A program made the position numbers and the translations under genes. The notes beneath the pieces were generated by a model, which worked only from the letters and a program-made list of their open reading frames with translations, made no database searches and had not been told where the DNA came from. DNA of 64,000 nt, from contig NZ_KK211416.1 in the NCBI RefSeq assembly GCF_000622245.1, positions 507,915-571,914 of the forward strand. The letters run 5' to 3'. Origin of the DNA: Fusobacterium perfoetens ATCC 29250 (lineage in GTDB: Bacteria > Fusobacteriota > Fusobacteriia > Fusobacteriales > Fusobacteriaceae). Shown piece by piece: positions 61,081 to 64,000 of the stretch (its first letter is position 1; each line of letters starts with the position of its first letter).

Positions 61081-62232
61081 TTATTTAGATTTTTTTAAAT
61101 ATTTTCTTGCAATATCTCTTCCAATAACTATTTTTTGAATTTCTGTAGTTCCATCTACTATTTGAAGCATTTTAGCTACATATAATAGTTTACTGATTCT
61201 TGAATCTTTCATAAATCCCTCTGCCCCAAAGTATTGAGCACATTTTACTAAAACTTCCATTGCAACTTCTGTTCCAAAATATTTATTTTTAGCTGCAGTT
61301 ATTGCTACTGGTTCCCCTGAATCCATAACACTAGCAGTTCTATATACTAGCCATCTTGCTGCTTCTATTTTTGCACTTAAATCTGCAAGTTCCCATTGTA
61401 CTCCTTGATTTTTTAAAATAGGTGTTCCAAAAGATTCTCTTGTTGCTAGATATTCAGCAGTAATATCTAATGCTCTTTGAGCAACTCCCACTGCAATTGC
61501 TGGAGTATATACTCTTGCTACGTCTATTGCTATTAAAGCTTCTTTAAATCCGTTAGCTGATAGTAATCTACTTACTGGTACTACACAATCATCAAATTCA
61601 AGACTTCCACAAGACATTCCATTTCCTATTAAACGTTCTCTATTTTTTAGGAATTTTAATCCTTTTGTTCCTTTATCTACTAAAAGCATAATCATATTTT
61701 TAGAATCTTTTCCATCTTTTATCATTACGTTATAGTAGTCAGCATTTTCAGCATTTGATATCCAATCTTTTTTACCAAAAATATGATATCCATCTTCTCT
61801 TAATTCTGCATAAGCTGTTGTTGCTGAAGGGTCACATCCTGAAGCTGATTCTGTTAAAGCAAAAGCTGTTAATTTGCTTCCATCTGCAAGTCCTGGAACT
61901 ATTGCTTTTACTTCATCACTTATTCCTTCATAGAATGTAGCAATTTCCATAGAAATGTTATTATGTAATTGCATTTGGAAAGCCATCATTCCATCTCCAT
62001 ATGCTAGTCCTTCATATATTAGAGCTGTTTGTAAATAGTTATATCCTTTTCCTCCCATTTCTTTAGGAATTCCTACTCCACAAAATCCATTTTTTGCCAT
62101 ATCTTTTATCATTTCTCTGTTTAATTCTGGACTTTTGTCCACATCAAATGTTAGTGGATATAATTTTTCTTTCCCATAGTTTAGTGCTTTTTCATACAAA
62201 TCTTTTTCCTCTTGTGTTAATAATATTGCCAT
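61081..62232 (-). CDS. Second acyl-CoA dehydrogenase, with Asp at the usual catalytic Glu
   Basis: This ACAD-family flavoprotein has 383 residues. ACAD features are present: LTAFALTESASGCDPSATTA (near 123), DWISNAENADYYN, and the C-terminal helix with YFGAEGFMKDSRISKLLYVAKMLQIVDGTTEIQKIVIGRDIA. In most short- and medium-chain enzymes the loop reads IYEGT, with Glu as base; here it is IVDGT, so the base would be Asp, or a residue elsewhere as in isovaleryl-type enzymes. It probably acts as an enoyl-CoA reductase with the CoA-transferase after it. The substrate is unknown. AGGAGG precedes the ATG. Confidence 0.85.
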   Translation of the reverse strand: MAILLTQEEKDLYEKALNYGKEKLYPLTFDVDKSPELNREMIKDMAKNGFCGVGIPKEMGGKGYNYLQTALIYEGLAYGDGMMAFQMQLHNNISMEIATFYEGISDEVKAIVPGLADGSKLTAFALTESASGCDPSATTAYAELREDGYHIFGKKDWISNAENADYYNVMIKDGKDSKNMIMLLVDKGTKGLKFLKNRERLIGNGMSCGSLEFDDCVVPVSRLLSANGFKEALIAIDVARVYTPAIAVGVAQRALDITAEYLATRESFGTPILKNQGVQWELADLSAKIEAARWLVYRTASVMDSGEPVAITAAKNKYFGTEVAMEVLVKCAQYFGAEGFMKDSRISKLLYVAKMLQIVDGTTEIQKIVIGRDIARKYLKKSK

Positions 62233-62287
62233 TTTTAATACCTCCTATTTGTTTTTTTATATTTAGTATAAAAAATTATTTTTTATT

Positions 62288-63529
62288 TTATTTATCTACC
62301 TCTTGAGCTTTTTTCATTTGTGCTTTTTCACCAGTTTCATCTAAGAATAATGTTAATATAAAGAATATAAATGGTGCTAAACATGTAAGAGCTATTGCTT
62401 TATATAATCCAAATGTACTTCCTAAAATTCCCGCTAAACTTCCTCCTAAAGCTCCTCCTAATCCAACTAATGTAAATATAAATCCAGTTCCTAATGAAAC
62501 AGCTTCTGAAGAAAGATTTGGTATTTTATATAAAACTGTAAATGCTAATGGTACAAAAGAATAAGCTGCATATCCAGATATAAATGATGCTAAACATAAT
62601 AATGGTATATTTGATGTTTGTAACATTGCAAAGTAAGAAATTGGTAATACAAGTCCAGATAAACAAATTATTGGTTTATCATATCCTATTTTTTTAGCAA
62701 TTATTGGTGATAATAATGAAGATATCATTGAAGCTACTGGTAAAAATCCTAATACCATTCCTGCTTGTACTAATGTTAATCCTAAAGTTTCAACTGCATA
62801 TGTTGGCCAAAATGTATAGATTGCTATCCATGTTAATGATGTTCCAGGCCATCCAAGAGCTAGTAATAATACATTTTTTTGACTTATAGCTTCTTTTAAT
62901 GGAGCTAATATAGATTTTTTTTCTTTCTTAACCTCTTCCACTTTATTTTCGTTTTTATCTTTACATACAAATGTCCATAATATTGATAATGCTATTCCTA
63001 CAAATCCCATAAGTATCATAACACTTCTCCAACCAGTCATTATAGCTAGTAAGAAAGGTATTGCTATTGTTCCTAAAGTTTGTCCAGCTGGTCCAGCAAA
63101 AGTTTCAATTCCATTTATGAATCCCATTTTATCTTTAGGAATATATTGAATTTTAAATAAAACTAATACTGACAAAATTCCTGCTGCTACTCCCATAACA
63201 AATAATCTTCCTACAAATAACATCACAATATTTGTTGCAAAACCTTGTAACAACATTCCACTTCCAAGTACTAAGAAAATAATTTGTAAAATTCTTTTTG
63301 GTTTTGCTTTTGTGATAAATAATGAAATTGGAATTGTTAATAATCCTTTTCCTATCCAAGCTACTGCACTAAGCCATCCTGAAGTTTCTAATCCAAATCC
63401 AATCTCTTGTCTCATATCTGGGAGAATAATACCAAAAGCAAAGTTAGATAAATTAGCTAACATAAAAGCTGCCCAACCTATGATAACTATTCCCCATCCT
63501 CTAAGTTCGATTTTTCCTGATGTTTCCAT
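62288..63529 (-). CDS. Major facilitator superfamily transporter
   Basis: This is a twelve-span MFS carrier of 413 residues. Family features: an opening RGWGIVIIGWAAFMLANLSNFAFGIILPDM, the loop RQEIGFGLETSGWLSAVAWIGKG, motif-A-like SLFITKAKPKRIL (near 70), and a central charged loop NENKVEEVKKEKKS (near 200). I start it at ATG 63529 (METSGKIELR), with GGAGG nine bases ahead; the frame opens further upstream at 63571 without a ribosome site. It lies 31 bases after glpK and 55 before the acyl-CoA dehydrogenase gene, suggesting that it imports the acid reduced by that enzyme. That is inference. Confidence 0.85.
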   Translation of the reverse strand: METSGKIELRGWGIVIIGWAAFMLANLSNFAFGIILPDMRQEIGFGLETSGWLSAVAWIGKGLLTIPISLFITKAKPKRILQIIFLVLGSGMLLQGFATNIVMLFVGRLFVMGVAAGILSVLVLFKIQYIPKDKMGFINGIETFAGPAGQTLGTIAIPFLLAIMTGWRSVMILMGFVGIALSILWTFVCKDKNENKVEEVKKEKKSILAPLKEAISQKNVLLLALGWPGTSLTWIAIYTFWPTYAVETLGLTLVQAGMVLGFLPVASMISSLLSPIIAKKIGYDKPIICLSGLVLPISYFAMLQTSNIPLLCLASFISGYAAYSFVPLAFTVLYKIPNLSSEAVSLGTGFIFTLVGLGGALGGSLAGILGSTFGLYKAIALTCLAPFIFFILTLFLDETGEKAQMKKAQEVDK

Positions 63530-63560
63530 AAACTTTTTCCTCCCTATATATTTTATTTTT

Positions 63561-64000
<440 letters not shown>

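Overview
The window is about 64 kb of very AT-rich bacterial chromosome, densely coded with short intergenic gaps. Strong GGAGG ribosome sites, TTGACA/TATAAT promoters and U-tailed hairpins are frequent. The gene content (fructose PTS, Mgl galactose uptake with a class II GalT, TAXI-type TRAP transporter, FeoAB with a small Cys-rich partner, SepF in a genome with outer-membrane-type SppA, Bcd-EtfBA and YdiF-type CoA transferase) fits a fermentative anaerobe of the Fusobacteriota, probably Fusobacterium. This is inferred from composition and protein character; the species cannot be named.

Layout. 1-3.7 kb: fruR-fruK-fruA on the minus strand. 3.7-8.2 kb: a small unknown, a nitroreductase, then a hemW-yggS-sepF-thiI-like run. 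8.3-17.4 kb: housekeeping genes (phosphohexomutase, galU, acyltransferase-metG, ybaB, nucleoside kinase-like and sppA). 17.5-19.6 kb: an SDR oxidoreductase, a 750-base stretch with no protein gene that looks like a dedicated noncoding RNA gene, and a GIY-YIG protein. 19.7-28.6 kb: a galactose regulon, with ROK regulator-galM-mglBAC diverging from galK-galT. 28.7-31.4 kb: two small genes and two tandem TtcA-type genes. 31.4-34.5 kb: feoA-feoA-feoB and a small membrane protein. 34.6-38.0 kb: a TAXI TRAP system. 38.1-47.5 kb: an amidohydrolase, carAB and a large helicase fusion. 47.6-54.3 kb: a symporter, an SsuABC-like ABC system, an ArsR-thioredoxin-permease group and a split LysO exporter. 54.6-64 kb: tRNA-Leu, an M24 peptidase, then etfA-etfB-acyl-CoA dehydrogenase, CoA transferase, a second acyl-CoA dehydrogenase, an MFS transporter and the end of glpK, all on the minus strand.

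The two most notable signals lie outside the annotated proteins. First, the carAB leader contains a 40-codon, U-rich leader ORF with a strong ribosome site. Its stop codon overlaps an intrinsic terminator just before carA, and it has a mid-leader hairpin followed by a U-rich tract. This is the architecture of UTP-sensing pyrBI attenuation in enteric bacteria. Second, 18441-18948 holds a near-consensus promoter, about 470 nt without a credible ORF but with several nested hairpins, and a 12-bp-stem terminator: a candidate large structured RNA that I cannot match to a known family.

Several gene starts were moved to the codon that has a ribosome site (hemW, yggS, galU, the nucleoside kinase, GIY-YIG, ROK regulator, second TtcA, first FeoA, FeoB-associated protein, TAXI protein, amidohydrolase, helicase, MFS).
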